34,768 bases of DNA from Pseudomonas sp. BN417 (GCF_029871205.1 NZ_SSOJ01000130.1:124-34891); one strand, 5' to 3'. Counted from the stretch's first letter, positions 25,034 to 34,540 are shown. The notes: generated by a model from the sequence alone, not told the origin. Translations and numbers: made by a program.

Positions 25034-26635
25034 TCAGCTCAGTTTGCGCGGGTGGGCAAAGGTGATGCGGAAGCAGCTGCCGCCTTGCTCGCGCGGTTTG
25101 TAGTCGAGGCGGGCCTGGTTGCTCTCGCAGAGTTCGCGGGAGATGTAGAGGCCCAGGCCCGTGCCCTTGCTTTCGGTGGTGAAGAAGGGTTCGAAGATAT
25201 TGTGCACCTGCTCGGGTGGTATGCCTTCGCCGTCATCCTCGACTTCCAGCACCGGGAGGTCGCTTTCCGGATCACGAAAGAGCTTCAGCCAGACCTGGCC
25301 CTGGGTGTTCTGCTTGGCGCTGTAGCGCAGGCCGTTCTGCACCAGGTTGGTCAGCACCTGGGTCAGCTGGTGCGGGTCCATGCGGGTCTGCAGGGTGCTG
25401 CCGAGGGTGGCCAGGTGCAGGGTCTGGCCGGGGCCGGCGGAGGTGCGGAACTCGCTGGAGAAGCGGGTCAGCCAATATTTGAGGTCAAGCAGCTGCGGCT
25501 CCGATTGCCGGCGGCGAGAGAGCTGCAGGACGTTCTCGATCACCAGGTTCATGCGCCGCGAGTGGTCCTGGATGATCTGCGCCAGGCGCCGGTCCGGGCT
25601 CTGCAGTTCTTCCGATTCCTGAAGGAGTTGGGCGGCATGGCTGATGGCGCCCAGGGGATTGCGGATCTCGTGGGCGATGCCGGCGGTCAGGCGCCCGAGG
25701 GCGACCAGCTTGAGCTGCTGGGCCTGCTGGGCGATCTGCGAGATGTCCTCGAGGAACACCAGGAGATTCTGCTGGCTGCCATGCTGCAGGTGGACGAAGC
25801 TTGGTTGCAGCACAGGACCGTCGACGAAGGCCTGGATGCCCTGCGGTCGCAGGGTGGGGTTGGCCAGCCAGTGCTGGAGGCTCTTCAGCAACTCCGGGCA
25901 CTGCGAGTCGAGCGCCTGCCCGGCTAGTGCGTCCTTGCCCAGCAGGTTCTGGGCGCCGTTATTGGCGAGCAGTATGTGGTTCTGCGGGTCCAGTACCAGG
26001 ATGCCGGTGCGCATGCGCTCGAGAATCTGTGCGTTCAGCGCTTCCAGGTTGGCGACGTCTTCGGCGCGCTGTTCGGCCAGGGTCTCGCTGAGTTGCAGGC
26101 GACGGCTCAAACCCTGGATGAACAAGGCCGCGGCGAAGCAGAGGGCGCCGAAACCGCCGGCCTGGACGAACTGGCTGGACGCTTGCGGGTGGCTGAGGCT
26201 GAGGTAGAAGGTCAGGTAGATCAGCCCGATGGTCGCCACCGCTGCCACCAGCAGGCCGATGCGCCCGCGCAGCAGGATATTGGAGATGGCCACCGAGACC
26301 ACCACCAGGTTGGCGATGCCGCTGGGGGTACCGCCCGCCGCGAAGAACAGGCAGGACAGCAGCAGCACGTCCACCAGGGCCAGGCTGAACACCTGCACCA
26401 TGCTCCGCGGGCGCTGCACCAGCACGGCGATCAGGGTATTGAGGATCAGGTAGAACCAGCTGGCCTTGCGGAACAGCTCCGGTTGGGCCAGGTCGAGCAG
26501 GTTGTCGTCCAGGTCGCTGGAGATCAGCAGCACCAGCGCCAGGCCGATCAGCAGCCGGTAGAGGCTGTAGAGACGGAAGATGCGCCGCCCCTGGGCGCTC
26601 AGGGAGCTGGGGGCGGGTAGGGTATCAGCGCTCAC
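25034..26635 (-). CDS. pilS: Sensor histidine kinase PilS
   Basis: PilS is the polar membrane kinase of the PilSR pair; in P. aeruginosa it senses pilin in the membrane. The 533-residue protein has about six transmembrane helices (roughly 20-180), a PAS-like linker (about 205-300), the H-box G-I-A-H322-E-I-R-N-P-L-G, and ATPase motifs including N-L-V-Q-N-G and G-T-G-L-G-L-Y. The start is taken as GTG 26635 (V-S-A-D-T-L-P), which gives the family length (about 530). A frame open to 26827 would add residues unlike other PilS. The start overlaps the preceding small gene by 11 bases, so translation is probably coupled. pilR follows after 2 bases. Confidence 0.95.
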   Translation of the reverse strand: MSADTLPAPSSLSAQGRRIFRLYSLYRLLIGLALVLLISSDLDDNLLDLAQPELFRKASWFYLILNTLIAVLVQRPRSMVQVFSLALVDVLLLSCLFFAAGGTPSGIANLVVVSVAISNILLRGRIGLLVAAVATIGLIYLTFYLSLSHPQASSQFVQAGGFGALCFAAALFIQGLSRRLQLSETLAEQRAEDVANLEALNAQILERMRTGILVLDPQNHILLANNGAQNLLGKDALAGQALDSQCPELLKSLQHWLANPTLRPQGIQAFVDGPVLQPSFVHLQHGSQQNLLVFLEDISQIAQQAQQLKLVALGRLTAGIAHEIRNPLGAISHAAQLLQESEELQSPDRRLAQIIQDHSRRMNLVIENVLQLSRRRQSEPQLLDLKYWLTRFSSEFRTSAGPGQTLHLATLGSTLQTRMDPHQLTQVLTNLVQNGLRYSAKQNTQGQVWLKLFRDPESDLPVLEVEDDGEGIPPEQVHNIFEPFFTTESKGTGLGLYISRELCESNQARLDYKPREQGGSCFRITFAHPRKLS

Positions 26636-26861
26636 CAGGGCTCTGGTCCTGTTCAAGATGGGCTCGGCTGCAGTACCAGCGGTCGTCCCGGGACAGGGCG
26701 AGGGCACGGGGAACGTGCACGCCGCATTGGGCGCAACGCACCATGGGCTGGGTTTCTTCGTCCTGGCGCGGGGCCGGGCGGGGCTTCGAAGGGGTCTTGA
26801 AGCGGCGCCACAGCCAGATGGCGGCAAAGATCACGGCAATCCAGAACAGCAGGCGAAACAT
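26625..26861 (-). CDS. Small membrane-anchored protein with Cys motif (PP0621-like)
   Basis: The 78-residue product starts M-F-R-L-L-F-W-I-A-V-I-F-A-A-I-W-L-W-R-R-F, one transmembrane helix followed by a basic stretch. The tail has C-A-Q-C-G-V-H-V-P and later R-W-Y-C-S-R-A-H, a possible zinc-binding C-x2-C ... C-x3-H arrangement. It resembles small uncharacterised Pseudomonas proteins that I recall as the PP0621 family. Start ATG 26861 is chosen because the helix begins there; the ribosome binding site is weak. The end overlaps pilS, so it probably forms an operon with pilS-pilR. Function unknown; a link to pilin or membrane sensing is only suggested by position. Confidence 0.75.
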   Translation of the reverse strand: MFRLLFWIAVIFAAIWLWRRFKTPSKPRPAPRQDEETQPMVRCAQCGVHVPRALALSRDDRWYCSRAHLEQDQSPGER

Positions 26862-27033
26862 GCCGAAGGTGCTCTCATTTCGATGGGAAGCTGGCAGTTT
26901 AGCCAAGCCGGCTGTCCGCGCACAGAGACCAGCCGCACGCTGTCGCACCTTGCCTGGTTTTCGCTGGGGGCGAGGCGGAGTATGGTGGCGATGAGGCGCG
27001 TTCGATGCCTTGGACAACGCTCAGGAGGCGGCC

Positions 27034-28665
27034 ATGCGCCAGAGCCTGCGAATCGTGATGGCCCAGCTCAATCTCCGTGTCGGCGATGTTCACGGCAATG
27101 TCGAGCGGATCATCGAAGCGGCGAACTCCGCGCGCGAGGCCTGGGAAGCGGATGTCATCGTCTTCCCCGAGCTTTCCCTGTGCGGCTATCCGCCGGAAGA
27201 CCTGCTGCTGCGCTCCAGCATGCAGCGGCGCGTCGAACAGGGCCTGCAGCGGCTGCGCGACGAAGTGCGCGGCATCTACCTGGTCGTGGGCTATCCCTGG
27301 CTGGAGGACGAGCTGCGCTACAACGCCTGCGCAGTGATAGCCGACGGCCAGTTGCTGGCCACCTATTACAAGCAGCGGCTGCCCAACTACCGGGTGTTCG
27401 ACGAGAAGCGCTACTTCGAGCCGGGCCTGCAGCCCTGTGTGGTGGATATCAAGGGCGTGCCGGTGGCGTTGTCCATCTGCGAAGACATCTGGTTTCCCGA
27501 GCCCATGGAGCAGGCCCGAGCGGCAGGCGCGCAGCTGATGCTGAGCCTGAACGCCTCGCCCTTCCATTTGGACAAGCAGCTCGAGCGCGAGGAACTGCTG
27601 GCCGAACGGGTGGCGGAGGGCGAGATACCGGTGATCTACGTCAACCAGGTCGGCGGCCAGGACGAGCTGGTATTCGACGGCGGGAGTTGCGTGATGGACG
27701 CCGGTGGCATGATCTGCCAACGCGCGCCGGCCTTCGTCGAAGGCCTCTACCCGGTCGACCTGCAGTTGCAGGAAGGGTGCTGGATGCCACGCCGGACCCA
27801 CTGCGCCGAGTTGCCGGAGCTGGAGGCGAGCGCCTACCAGGCATTGGTGGTGGGCCTGCGTGACTACGTGCAGAAGAATGGCTTCAAGGGCGTGGTGCTG
27901 GGGCTGTCCGGCGGCATCGATTCCGCCCTGACCCTGGCGGTGGCGGTCGATGCCCTGGGGCCGGAGCGGGTCGAGGCGGTGATGATGCCCTATCACTACA
28001 CCGCGCAGATCAGCCTGGAGGATGCCGAGACCGAGGCGCGCCTGCTTGGCGTCGCCTACCGGGTGCTGCCGATCGCCCCCATTGTGGATGCCTTCCACCA
28101 GGCCCTGGTGCCCGTGTTCGACGGCCATGCCCGCGACGCCAGCGAAGAGAACCTGCAGGCGCGCTGCCGTGGCACCCTGCTGATGGCGATTTCCAACAAG
28201 AAGGGCAGCCTGGTCCTGACTACCGGGAACAAGAGCGAGCTGGCGGTGGGCTATGCAACCCTCTACGGCGACATGGCCGGCGGCTTCGACGTGCTCAAGG
28301 ACGTGCCCAAGACCCTGGTGTTTCGCCTGGCCGAGTACCGCAACAGCCTGGGGCCGGTGATCCCGCCACGGGTGATCGAGCGGCCACCTTCGGCCGAACT
28401 CGCGCCGGGGCAGCAGGATGAGGATTCATTGCCGCCCTATCCGCTGCTGGACGAGATCCTCAAGCTCTATATCGAGCACGACCTGTCGGCCAACGCCATC
28501 ATTGCCGAGGGGCTCGACGAGGATACGGTGAACCGCGTGCTGCGCATGGTCGACTGCAACGAATACAAGCGGCGACAGGCGGCGGTCGGGGTGCGGGTGA
28601 CCCAGCGCGGCTTCGGCCGGGACCGGCGCTATCCCATTACCTCCGGTTGGCGGCAGGGGGATTAG
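27034..28665 (+). CDS. nadE: Glutamine-dependent NAD+ synthetase
   Basis: The enzyme converts deamido-NAD to NAD with glutamine and ATP. The 543-residue protein joins an N-terminal glutaminase of the nitrilase family to a C-terminal ATP-pyrophosphatase domain. The glutaminase triad is Glu46 (F-P-E-L), Lys113 (Y-Y-K-Q-R) and Cys149 (S-I-C-E-D). The synthetase P-loop is S-G-G-I-D-S at 292-297, followed by T-T-G-N-K-S-E. AGGAGG lies 5 bases before ATG 27034; an in-frame TTG at 27010 is less likely. It is divergent from the small gene upstream of pilS and converges with bamD. Confidence 0.96.
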   Translation: MRQSLRIVMAQLNLRVGDVHGNVERIIEAANSAREAWEADVIVFPELSLCGYPPEDLLLRSSMQRRVEQGLQRLRDEVRGIYLVVGYPWLEDELRYNACAVIADGQLLATYYKQRLPNYRVFDEKRYFEPGLQPCVVDIKGVPVALSICEDIWFPEPMEQARAAGAQLMLSLNASPFHLDKQLEREELLAERVAEGEIPVIYVNQVGGQDELVFDGGSCVMDAGGMICQRAPAFVEGLYPVDLQLQEGCWMPRRTHCAELPELEASAYQALVVGLRDYVQKNGFKGVVLGLSGGIDSALTLAVAVDALGPERVEAVMMPYHYTAQISLEDAETEARLLGVAYRVLPIAPIVDAFHQALVPVFDGHARDASEENLQARCRGTLLMAISNKKGSLVLTTGNKSELAVGYATLYGDMAGGFDVLKDVPKTLVFRLAEYRNSLGPVIPPRVIERPPSAELAPGQQDEDSLPPYPLLDEILKLYIEHDLSANAIIAEGLDEDTVNRVLRMVDCNEYKRRQAAVGVRVTQRGFGRDRRYPITSGWRQGD

Positions 28666-28740
28666 TGTAGGAGCGAGGGGGACGCCGAGTTCTTGCTCGC
28701 GAATGGGGCCCGATAGAAGCTTCGCGAGCAAGCTCCTAGG
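28666..28740. repeat. Paired inverted REP elements, copy 2
   Basis: The first 40 bases are identical to 7141-7180, including the extra GGGGACGCCGAGTT between the REP arms. They are followed by an inverted REP without the insert (TTCGCGAGCAAG 28721-28732, CTCCTA 28733-28738). The two can fold into one long hairpin in which the insert bulges out. The pair starts one base after the nadE stop. Confidence 0.75.
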
Positions 28741-28763
28741 GTTGCAAGGCATGCGGCAATGAA

Positions 28764-28788
28764 AAAGGGAGGCCATTGGCCTCCCTTT
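28764..28788. terminator. Bidirectional terminator between nadE and bamD
   Basis: A perfect 11-base stem, AAAGGGAGGCC / GGCCTCCCTTT, has a 3-base loop, with A-rich DNA before and T-rich DNA after it. It sits between two convergent genes and can serve both. Confidence 0.88.
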
Positions 28789-28806
28789 CTTCGTTTACGG
28801 CGGTGT

Positions 28807-29826
28807 TCAGTCGAACAGCCCGAAGGTCATGTAGCTGAACCAGGAACGGCCGCCGTCGTCGGCTTTCGACTGGGGTTCTTCTTCCTGCACGTCATCCTGG
28901 TTTTCCGGCAGCAGTTCCTGCGGAATCTGTTCCTTGGCGTCTTCGTACTGCTTGATCACGTCCTGGGCGGCGCGGGTTTCGCCCGGGGGCAGCGGCGCGT
29001 CGCTCTCGATCAGGCCCAGGGTGGACTTGGCCAGCCAGGAGCGGTTGTCGGCTTCTTCCTCGCGCGCTACGAACTGCCCGTCCACCAACTGCGGGTGTTC
29101 CGGGTAGTTCAGCTTCAGGGTTTCCAGGCTGGAGGCGGCCAGGTCGTTCAGGCCCAGGCGCTGGTAGGACTCGACCATCACGGCCAGACCATCGCCCACG
29201 GCCGGGGTTTCCTGGAAGTTCTCCACCACGTAGCGGCCGCGGTTTGCGGCGGCGACATAGGCCTGGCGGGTCAGGTAGTAGTGGGCGACGTGGATCTCGT
29301 AGGCGGCCAGCAGGTTGCGCAGGTAGATCATGCGCTGCTTGGCGTCCGGGGCGTAGCGGCTGTTCGGGTAGCGGCTGGTGAGCTGGGCGAACTCGTTGTA
29401 GGAGTCGCGGGCGGCGCCCGGGTCACGCTTGGTCATGTCCAGCGGCAGGAAGCGCGCAAGCAGGCCACGGTCCTGTTCGAAGGAGGCCAGGCCCTTCAGG
29501 TAGTAGGCGTAGTCGACGTTGGGATGCTGCGGGTGCAGGCGGATGAAGCGCTCGGCAGCGGATTTGGCGGCTTCCGGCTCGACGTTCTTGTAGTAGGCGT
29601 AGATCAGTTCCAGCTGCGCCTGCTCGGCGTAACGGCCGAAGGGGTAACGGGATTCCAGGGCCTTCAGCTTGGCGACAGCAGGGGTGTAGCTGCTGTTGTC
29701 CAGGTCTGCCTGGGCCTGCTGATACAGCTCGGCTTCGCTCAGGTTCTCGTCCACCACTTCCTTGTTGGAAGAACAGGCGGCGGTGAGGGCGAGAGTGGCG
29801 ATCAGCAGCAGGTGTTTCACTTGCAT
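28807..29826 (-). CDS. bamD: Outer membrane assembly lipoprotein BamD (ComL)
   Basis: BamD is the essential lipoprotein of the BAM complex that inserts beta-barrels into the outer membrane; it binds BamA, BamC and BamE. The 339-residue precursor has a signal peptide ending L-A-L-T-A-A with lipidated Cys18. TPR repeats follow, including [13 protein letters not shown] and [12 protein letters not shown]. The acidic C-terminal tail ends S-Y-M-T-F-G-L-F-D, as in other Pseudomonas BamD. Position 19 is Ser, not Asp, in line with outer-membrane sorting. It is divergent from rluD. Confidence 0.97.
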   Translation of the reverse strand: MQVKHLLLIATLALTAACSSNKEVVDENLSEAELYQQAQADLDNSSYTPAVAKLKALESRYPFGRYAEQAQLELIYAYYKNVEPEAAKSAAERFIRLHPQHPNVDYAYYLKGLASFEQDRGLLARFLPLDMTKRDPGAARDSYNEFAQLTSRYPNSRYAPDAKQRMIYLRNLLAAYEIHVAHYYLTRQAYVAAANRGRYVVENFQETPAVGDGLAVMVESYQRLGLNDLAASSLETLKLNYPEHPQLVDGQFVAREEEADNRSWLAKSTLGLIESDAPLPPGETRAAQDVIKQYEDAKEQIPQELLPENQDDVQEEEPQSKADDGGRSWFSYMTFGLFD

Positions 29827-29874
29827 GGCGGCTTGCGTCCCTGTGACGGCTGGCTGTCTTGGCTGGAGCCGTCC

Positions 29875-29883
29875 TGTTATGAT
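29875..29883 (+). promoter_or_regulatory. Extended -10 promoter element for rluD-pgeF
   Basis: TGTTATGAT provides an extended -10 (TG-n-TATGAT), 90 bases before the rluD ATG. The best -35 candidate, CTGTCT at 29854-29859, is weak, as is common for extended -10 promoters. Confidence 0.45.
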
Positions 29884-29973
29884 GGGCGCCCCGGAACCCC
29901 CGGGACAAAGACGCGGTATTTAACCACAAGCGCGCAACCGAAACCAAAGGCTGCGCCCCCTCCGTTCCCGAGC

Positions 29974-30948
29974 ATGTCTTCCATCAACAAACAGGTCATC
30001 CAACTCAGCGCCGAGGTACCGTCCGAATTGGGCGGGCAACGTCTCGACCAGATCGCTGCGCAACTTTTCGCCGAGCACTCCCGTTCCCGCCTTGCCGGCT
30101 GGATCAAGGACGGCCTTCTCACAGTCGACGGCAGCGTGCTGCGCCCGCGCGACATCGTGCACGGCGGTGCGCTGCTGGAGCTGAATGCCGAGCAGGAGTC
30201 CCAGGGAGAGTGGGTAGCCCAGGACATCGAGCTCGATATCGTCTACGAAGACGAGCACCTGCTGGTGCTGGACAAGCCCGCCGGCCTGGTGGTGCATCCG
30301 GCTGCCGGACATGCCGACGGTACCCTGCTGAATGCCCTGCTGCACCACGTGCCGGGGCTGGCCAATGTGCCGCGGGCCGGTATCGTCCACCGCCTGGACA
30401 AGGACACCACCGGCCTGATGGTGGTGGCCAAGACCCTCGAAGCCCACACCAGCCTGGTGGCGCAGCTGCAGGCCCGCAGCGTGAGCCGTATCTATGAGGC
30501 CGTGGTGGTCGGCGTGATCACCGCTGGCGGCAAGATCGATGCCCCCATCGGCCGGCATGGCCAGCAACGCCAGCGCATGGCCGTGGTCGCGGGCGGCAAG
30601 CCGGCGGTCAGCCATTACCGGGTGCTGGAGCGTTTCCGTTCCCATACCCATACCCGCGTCAAGCTGGAAACCGGCCGCACCCACCAGATCCGCGTGCACA
30701 TGGCCTATGTGAACTACCCGCTGGTTGGCGACCCGGTCTACGGCGGGCGCTTCCGCATTCCGCCGGCGGCCAGCCCGACCCTGGTGCAGACCCTCAAGGA
30801 GTTCCCGCGCCAGGCACTGCATGCGCGCTTCCTCGAGCTGGACCATCCGGTGACCGGCGCGCGCATGAAGTGGGAATCGCCCCTGCCCGACGATTTCGTC
30901 TGGCTGCTCAGCCTGCTGCGCCAGGACCGCGAGTCCTTCGAGCAATGA
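29974..30948 (+). CDS. rluD: 23S rRNA pseudouridine(1911/1915/1917) synthase
   Basis: RluD makes the three pseudouridines of helix 69 in 23S rRNA, needed for normal ribosome assembly. The 324-residue product has an N-terminal S4 RNA-binding domain (about 18-75). The catalytic motif is H-R-L-D142-K-D-T-T-G-L. The uracil-binding part includes G-R-T-H-Q-I-R-V-H-M and the G-D-P-V-Y-G that follows. The start at 29974 (MSSINKQVIQLSAEV) gives family length although the ribosome binding site is weak. The stop overlaps the pgeF start by ATGA. Confidence 0.96.
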   Translation: MSSINKQVIQLSAEVPSELGGQRLDQIAAQLFAEHSRSRLAGWIKDGLLTVDGSVLRPRDIVHGGALLELNAEQESQGEWVAQDIELDIVYEDEHLLVLDKPAGLVVHPAAGHADGTLLNALLHHVPGLANVPRAGIVHRLDKDTTGLMVVAKTLEAHTSLVAQLQARSVSRIYEAVVVGVITAGGKIDAPIGRHGQQRQRMAVVAGGKPAVSHYRVLERFRSHTHTRVKLETGRTHQIRVHMAYVNYPLVGDPVYGGRFRIPPAASPTLVQTLKEFPRQALHARFLELDHPVTGARMKWESPLPDDFVWLLSLLRQDRESFEQ

Positions 30949-31670
30949 ACGCCTGGCTGACGCCCGACTGGCCCGCTCCGTCAAGGGTGCGGGCCTGCGT
31001 CACCACCCGCGAGGGGGGCGTCAGCCTGCCGCCATATGAAGGCCTGAACCTCGGCAGCCACGTCGAGGACGACCCGCTGGCCGTCGAGCAGAACCGCAGG
31101 CTCCTGACCTCGGCCCTCGGCTGTCGGCCCGCCTGGCTTAGCCAGGTCCATGGCGTGCGTGTGGTCGAGGCCAATCCGAACCGGGTCGATGAAGCCGATG
31201 CCAGCTGGACCGCGGAGCCCGGCGTCGCCAGCGCGGTACTGACGGCCGACTGCCTGCCGGCGCTCTTCTGCGACCGGGCCGGGACCCGCGTCGCGGCTGC
31301 CCATGCCGGTTGGCGCGGACTGGCGGGCGGTGTGCTGGAGGCGACTCTGGACGCCCTGGTCCTGCCGCCCGAAGAGCTGCTGGTCTGGCTCGGCCCGGCT
31401 ATCGGTCATGCCGCCTTCGAAGTCGGCCCGGAAGTGCGCGAAGCTTTCCTGGCCAGTCATCCGGAGGCGGACCAGGCCTTCCAGCCCAGCGCCAATGCCG
31501 GGAAATTCATGGCCGATATCTACCAGTTGGCGCGAATCCGTCTGGCCGCGCGCGGTGTACAGGCCGTGTACGGCGGCGGCTTCTGCACCGTCAGCGATCC
31601 ACGCTTCTATTCCTACCGTCGTGCTTCGCGCACCGGCCGTTTCGCCAGCCTGGTCTGGCTGGCGGACTGA
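30945..31670 (+). CDS. pgeF: Multicopper-oxidase-like polyphenol oxidase family PgeF (YfiH)
   Basis: The 241-residue protein belongs to the YfiH/LACC1 family. Members have been described as peptidoglycan editing factors that remove L-Ser-containing muropeptide precursors, and as purine nucleoside-processing enzymes. The zinc ligands are visible: His69 (S-Q-V-H-G), Cys103 (T-A-D-C) and His120 (A-H-A-G-W-R). The C-terminal F-Y-S-Y-R-R segment is typical. ATG 30945 overlaps the rluD stop, a pairing common in gammaproteobacteria. The exact substrate cannot be told from sequence. Confidence 0.93.
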   Translation: MNAWLTPDWPAPSRVRACVTTREGGVSLPPYEGLNLGSHVEDDPLAVEQNRRLLTSALGCRPAWLSQVHGVRVVEANPNRVDEADASWTAEPGVASAVLTADCLPALFCDRAGTRVAAAHAGWRGLAGGVLEATLDALVLPPEELLVWLGPAIGHAAFEVGPEVREAFLASHPEADQAFQPSANAGKFMADIYQLARIRLAARGVQAVYGGGFCTVSDPRFYSYRRASRTGRFASLVWLAD

Positions 31671-31685
31671 CGGGTAGAGCCCCTT

Positions 31686-31770
31686 GTAGGGTGGATAGCG
31701 CTTTTCCTATCCACCTTTCCGACCTGACCCTGCCGCTATTGGTGGACCGGTGAAGCGTGGTCCACCCTAC
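31686..31770. repeat. 85-base double-hairpin intergenic repeat, copy 2
   Basis: Ends GTAGGGTGGA and TCCACCCTAC and total length are the same as in the element at 23282-23366. Reversed, the two share about 30 bases at this end (GTGGATAGCGCTTTTC and a hairpin partner), then diverge in the middle and in the second hairpin. It follows the pgeF stop by 15 bases. Confidence 0.7.
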
Positions 31771-31776
31771 GCCCTT

Positions 31777-31810
31777 GTGTGGGAACTCATTCGCGAATGA
31801 GTTCCCACAC
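31777..31810. repeat. 34-base perfect palindrome
   Basis: The 17-base half GTGTGGGAACTCATTCG is followed immediately by its exact reverse complement; the centre is TCGCGA. It resembles a Pseudomonas REP core. It may cap pgeF transcripts. Confidence 0.7.
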
Positions 31811-31857
31811 TGACATATGCCCGCCAGCCTTCCTGACCCAGGTCAACCGCACAAAGG

Positions 31858-31885
31858 TTGAATCCCCCAGAATCGTCCTTATCTA
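31858..31885 (+). promoter_or_regulatory. Candidate heat-shock (sigma-32) promoter of clpB
   Basis: GTTGAAT (TTGAAT at 31858-31863) resembles the sigma-32 -35 CTTGAA. CCTTATCTA (31877-31885) follows after 13 bases and partly matches the sigma-32 -10 (CCCCATnTA). The site is about 75 bases before clpB. A sigma-70 reading (TTGAAT, TATCTA, 16-base spacer) is also possible. Confidence 0.4.
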
Positions 31886-31960
31886 TGCTTCATCCCGGCG
31901 GGCTTTTCTTGTCTGGCGCCGTCATCGTGCCAGCCCGCTATCAAAAGGAAGGACGAACCC

Positions 31961-34525
31961 ATGCGAATCGACCGTTTGACCAGCAAGCTGCAACTGGCGC
32001 TTTCCGACGCCCAGTCCCTGGCGGTTGGCCACGACCACCCGGCCATCGAGCCCGTACACCTGGTGCTGGCCCTGCTTGACCAGCAGGGCGGCTCCATCAA
32101 GCCCCTGCTCATGCAGGTGGGCTTCGACGTGGTGGCCCTGCGCCAGGGCCTGACCCGTGAGCTCGACCATCTGCCGAAGATCCAGAACCCCACCGGCGAC
32201 GTGAACCTGTCCCAGGACCTGGCGCGCCTGCTCAACCAGGCCGACCGCCTGTCCCAGCAGAAGGGCGACCAGTTCATCTCCAGCGAACTGGTGCTGCTCG
32301 CCGCGATGGACGAGAACACCCGCCTCGGCAAGCTGCTGCTCGGCCAGGGCGTGACCCGCAAGGCCCTGGAAAATGCCGTCGCCAACCTGCGTGGCGGCCA
32401 GGCGGTGAACGACCCCAATGCCGAGGAATCCCGCCAGGCCCTGGACAAGTACAGCGTCGACCTGACCAAGCGTGCCGAGGAGGGCAAGCTGGACCCGGTG
32501 ATCGGCCGTGACGACGAGATCCGTCGCACCATCCAGGTCCTGCAGCGGCGGACCAAGAACAACCCGGTGCTGATCGGCGAGCCCGGCGTCGGCAAGACCG
32601 CCATCGCCGAAGGCCTGGCCCAGCGTATTGTCAACGGCGAAGTGCCCGACGGCCTCAAGGACAAGCGTCTGCTGGCCCTGGACATGGGGGCGCTGATCGC
32701 CGGCGCCAAGTTCCGCGGCGAGTTCGAGGAGCGCCTGAAGGCCGTGCTCAACGAGCTGGCCAAGCAGGAAGGCCGGGTCATCCTCTTCATCGACGAACTG
32801 CACACCATGGTCGGTGCCGGCAAGGCCGAGGGTGCCATGGACGCCGGCAATATGCTCAAGCCGGCCCTGGCCCGTGGTGAGCTGCACTGCGTCGGCGCCA
32901 CCACCCTGGACGAATACCGCCAGTACATCGAAAAGGACGCCGCGCTGGAACGCCGTTTCCAGAAGGTGCTGGTGGACGAGCCGAGCGAGGAGGACACCAT
33001 CGCCATCCTGCGCGGCCTGAAGGAACGCTATGAAGTGCACCACGGCGTGACTATCACCGACGGCGCCATCATCGCCGCGGCCAAACTGTCGCACCGCTAC
33101 ATCACTGACCGGCAGTTGCCGGACAAGGCCATCGACCTGATCGACGAAGCCGCCAGCCGCATCCGCATGGAGATCGACTCCAAGCCCGAGGCCCTGGACC
33201 GCCTGGATCGCCGCCTGATCCAGCTGAAGATCGAGCGCGAGGCGCTGAAGAAGGAAGAGGACGAGGCCACGAAGAAGCGTCTGGCCAAGCTCGAGGAAGA
33301 CATCCTCAAGCTGGAGCGCGAATACGCCGACCTGGAAGAAATCTGGAAGTCCGAGAAGGCCGAAGTGCAGGGCTCGGCGCAGATCCAGCAGAAGATCGAA
33401 CAGGCCCGGCAGGACATGGAGGCCGCGCGGCGCAAGGGCGACCTGCAGCGCATGGCCGAGCTGCAGTACGGCGTGATTCCAGACCTGGAACGCAGCCTGC
33501 AGATGGTCGACCAGCATGGCAAGACCGAGAACCAGCTGCTGCGCAACAAGGTCACCGACGAAGAGATCGCCGAAGTGGTCTCCAAGTGGACCGGCATCCC
33601 GGTGGCGAAGATGCTCGAAGGCGAGCGCGAGAAGCTGCTGCGCATGGAAGATGACCTGCACAAGCGGGTGATCGGCCAGCACGAGGCCGTGGTCGCCGTC
33701 GCCAACGCCGTGCGTCGCTCCCGCGCCGGCCTGGCCGACCCGAACCGGCCCAGTGGTTCCTTCCTCTTCCTCGGCCCGACCGGGGTGGGCAAGACCGAGC
33801 TGTGCAAGGCGCTGGCCGAGTTCCTCTTCGATACCGAGGAGGCGCTGGTGCGCATCGACATGTCCGAATTCATGGAGAAACACTCGGTGGCACGCCTGAT
33901 CGGTGCCCCGCCGGGTTACGTCGGTTATGAGGAGGGTGGTTACCTGACCGAGGCGGTGCGCCGCAAACCCTACTCCGTGGTGCTGATGGACGAGGTGGAA
34001 AAGGCCCACCCGGATGTCTTCAACGTGCTGCTGCAGGTGCTGGAGGACGGTCGCCTGACCGACAGCCACGGCCGTACCGTGGACTTCCGCAACACCGTGG
34101 TGGTGATGACCTCCAACCTGGGCTCATCGCAGATCCAGGAACTGGTCGGCGACCTCGAGGCGCAGCGCGCGGCAGTGATGGACGCCGTGAGCGCGCACTT
34201 CCGTCCCGAGTTCATCAACCGGATCGACGAAGTGGTGGTGTTCGAACCGCTGGGTCGCGAACAGATCGGCGGCATCGCCGAGATCCAGCTGCAACGCCTG
34301 CGCAAGCGCCTTGCCGAGCGCGAGCTGAGCCTGGAGTTGAGTCCGGAGGCCCTGGACAAGCTGATCGCCGTGGGTTACGACCCGGTCTACGGCGCCCGTC
34401 CGCTGAAGCGGGCGATCCAGCGCTGGATCGAGAACCCGCTGGCCCAGCAGATACTCGCCGGCCGTTTCGGCCCGGGCGCCACCATCGCCGCCAGGGTGGA
34501 GGGTGAGGAGATCGTCTTCAGCTGA
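31961..34525 (+). CDS. clpB: ATP-dependent disaggregase ClpB
   Basis: ClpB is a hexameric AAA+ chaperone that works with DnaK to rescue aggregated proteins. The 854-residue product has the N-domain (about 1-145). Nucleotide-binding domain 1 has Walker A G-E-P-G-V-G-K-T at 206-213. The long charged coiled-coil M-domain lies at about 410-525. Nucleotide-binding domain 2 has Walker A G-P-T-G-V-G-K-T at 605-612. G-Y-V-G-Y-E-E-G-G is the substrate pore loop of the second ring. Length equals that of P. aeruginosa ClpB. AAGGAAGGA precedes the ATG. It is monocistronic, with a terminator 16 bases after the stop. Confidence 0.98.
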   Translation: MRIDRLTSKLQLALSDAQSLAVGHDHPAIEPVHLVLALLDQQGGSIKPLLMQVGFDVVALRQGLTRELDHLPKIQNPTGDVNLSQDLARLLNQADRLSQQKGDQFISSELVLLAAMDENTRLGKLLLGQGVTRKALENAVANLRGGQAVNDPNAEESRQALDKYSVDLTKRAEEGKLDPVIGRDDEIRRTIQVLQRRTKNNPVLIGEPGVGKTAIAEGLAQRIVNGEVPDGLKDKRLLALDMGALIAGAKFRGEFEERLKAVLNELAKQEGRVILFIDELHTMVGAGKAEGAMDAGNMLKPALARGELHCVGATTLDEYRQYIEKDAALERRFQKVLVDEPSEEDTIAILRGLKERYEVHHGVTITDGAIIAAAKLSHRYITDRQLPDKAIDLIDEAASRIRMEIDSKPEALDRLDRRLIQLKIEREALKKEEDEATKKRLAKLEEDILKLEREYADLEEIWKSEKAEVQGSAQIQQKIEQARQDMEAARRKGDLQRMAELQYGVIPDLERSLQMVDQHGKTENQLLRNKVTDEEIAEVVSKWTGIPVAKMLEGEREKLLRMEDDLHKRVIGQHEAVVAVANAVRRSRAGLADPNRPSGSFLFLGPTGVGKTELCKALAEFLFDTEEALVRIDMSEFMEKHSVARLIGAPPGYVGYEEGGYLTEAVRRKPYSVVLMDEVEKAHPDVFNVLLQVLEDGRLTDSHGRTVDFRNTVVVMTSNLGSSQIQELVGDLEAQRAAVMDAVSAHFRPEFINRIDEVVVFEPLGREQIGGIAEIQLQRLRKRLAERELSLELSPEALDKLIAVGYDPVYGARPLKRAIQRWIENPLAQQILAGRFGPGATIAARVEGEEIVFS

Positions 34526-34540
34526 TCTCCGGCGCAAGAC

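Noticed and set aside
28759-29973. Long upstream in-frame extension of rluD across bamD
   Set aside because: It runs antisense through bamD; the RluD family start fits ATG 29974.
31922-34069. 715-codon open frame antisense to clpB
   Set aside because: Same cause: codon-bias shadow of clpB, Leu/Gln/His-rich without a recognisable fold.
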